Assembly: GCA_030683815.1 (NCBI GenBank)
Contig: JAUXPJ010000013.1
Span: forward strand, 1-64,000
Source of the DNA: Flavobacteriaceae bacterium
GTDB lineage: Bacteria; Bacteroidota; Bacteroidia; Flavobacteriales; Flavobacteriaceae
Direction: 5' to 3'
Length of the DNA stretch: 64,000 nucleotides
Below the pieces are notes generated by a model that saw only the letters and a program-made list of their open reading frames with translations, did no database searches and was not told the origin of the DNA. The position numbers and the translations under genes are program-made. Below, in pieces: positions 63,857 through 64,000 of this stretch. Within the stretch, counting starts at the first letter, position 1. Each line of letters starts with the position of its first letter.

Positions 63857-64000
63857 TCATTTTTCAAACTTAAAATTCTTAAATACAATATCAGAAACTC
63901 TTTTAGAAGAGTTAAAATCTTTATATTTATGAAAAAAAGACTCAAGATCTCTCCTTTTATCAGGCAATAAATCATTCTCTGTAAATAACTTATCTAAGAT
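63857..64000 (-). CDS. 3' end of another cluster gene (partial)
   Basis: On the minus strand a frame enters from the right edge and is open for 47 codons to TGA at 63857-63859, reading LDKLFTENDLLPDKRRDLES then FFHKYKDFNSSKRVSDIVFK. The charged, helix-prone tail looks like the C-terminus of a soluble enzyme, plausibly a glycan-modifying protein given its place, but the family cannot be named. Its start is outside the window. Confidence 0.6.
   Translation of the reverse strand: MLDKLFTENDLLPDKRRDLESFFHKYKDFNSSKRVSDIVFKNFKFEK

Overview
The window is a chromosomal segment of a low-GC member of the Bacteroidetes, most likely family Flavobacteriaceae. The evidence is the Alternative Complex III (act) operon, the short NusA without C-terminal acidic repeats, Bacteroidetes-type promoters (TTTG, about 19 nt, TAnnTTTG), DUF2723 and DUF5686 proteins, paired ExbD proteins, and the order tsf, pyrH, frr and pdxA, DUF177, rpmF, fabH, accB, accC. 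Most of it is conserved housekeeping DNA; the accessory part is the right end, from about 54.6 kb onward.

Layout. 0-6.2 kb: the tail of an unknown gene, a small metal-binding HMA protein, an ECF sigma factor overlapping a membrane-anchored putative anti-sigma factor, a secreted coiled-coil/beta-barrel protein, and a DUF5686 outer-membrane protein. 6.2-7.9 kb (minus): ruvB and a stand-alone tandem rhodanese. 8.1-16.5 kb (minus): the act operon actABCDEF, a quinol:cytochrome c oxidoreductase that replaces bc1; no oxidase genes follow it here. 16.7-21.7 kb: a SPOR-domain protein, then infB, nusA and rimP (minus, transcribed rimP-nusA-infB). 21.9-31.1 kb: universal stress protein, tRNA-Gln, DUF2723 glycosyltransferase with a NodB deacetylase, a cysteine-less thioredoxin-fold protein, a decayed gene, polA, and two small genes. 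31.4-35.7 kb: rplM-rpsI, rpsB-tsf, pyrH and frr, with a clear promoter, leader hairpins and terminators. 35.9-42.6 kb: an RND/MMPL exporter, asnS, rpoN, a PAP2-like membrane protein and a beta-barrel protein. 42.7-47.7 kb: an ExbB/4-TM/ExbD/ExbD energising operon, tRNA-Ser, asparaginase, a membrane zinc peptidase and an Lrp regulator. 47.9-53.5 kb: the fatty-acid operon (fabH, accB, accC) with rpmF, DUF177 and pdxA, then ribE.

53.5-64 kb (minus): a surface-polysaccharide locus. A WecA/MraY-type priming transferase is separated by an insertion-sequence graveyard (an internally deleted IS21-like element next to a frameshifted IS30 transposase tail) from a Wzx/Wzy-dependent cluster. This holds a flippase, a polymerase, a glycosyltransferase, the three UDP-N-acetyl-L-fucosamine genes (fnlA/capE, fnlB/capF, fnlC/capG) and a WbuB-like transferase. 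The cluster runs off the right edge.

I see no CRISPR array, no intact mobile element and no restriction or anti-phage island. The best candidates for something little described are the sigma/anti-sigma/coiled-coil-barrel cluster, the 4-TM partner in the ExbB-ExbD operon, the duplicated cytochrome c domain in ActA, the rhodanese protein lacking its usual metallo-hydrolase half, and the IS-bounded edge of the polysaccharide locus.
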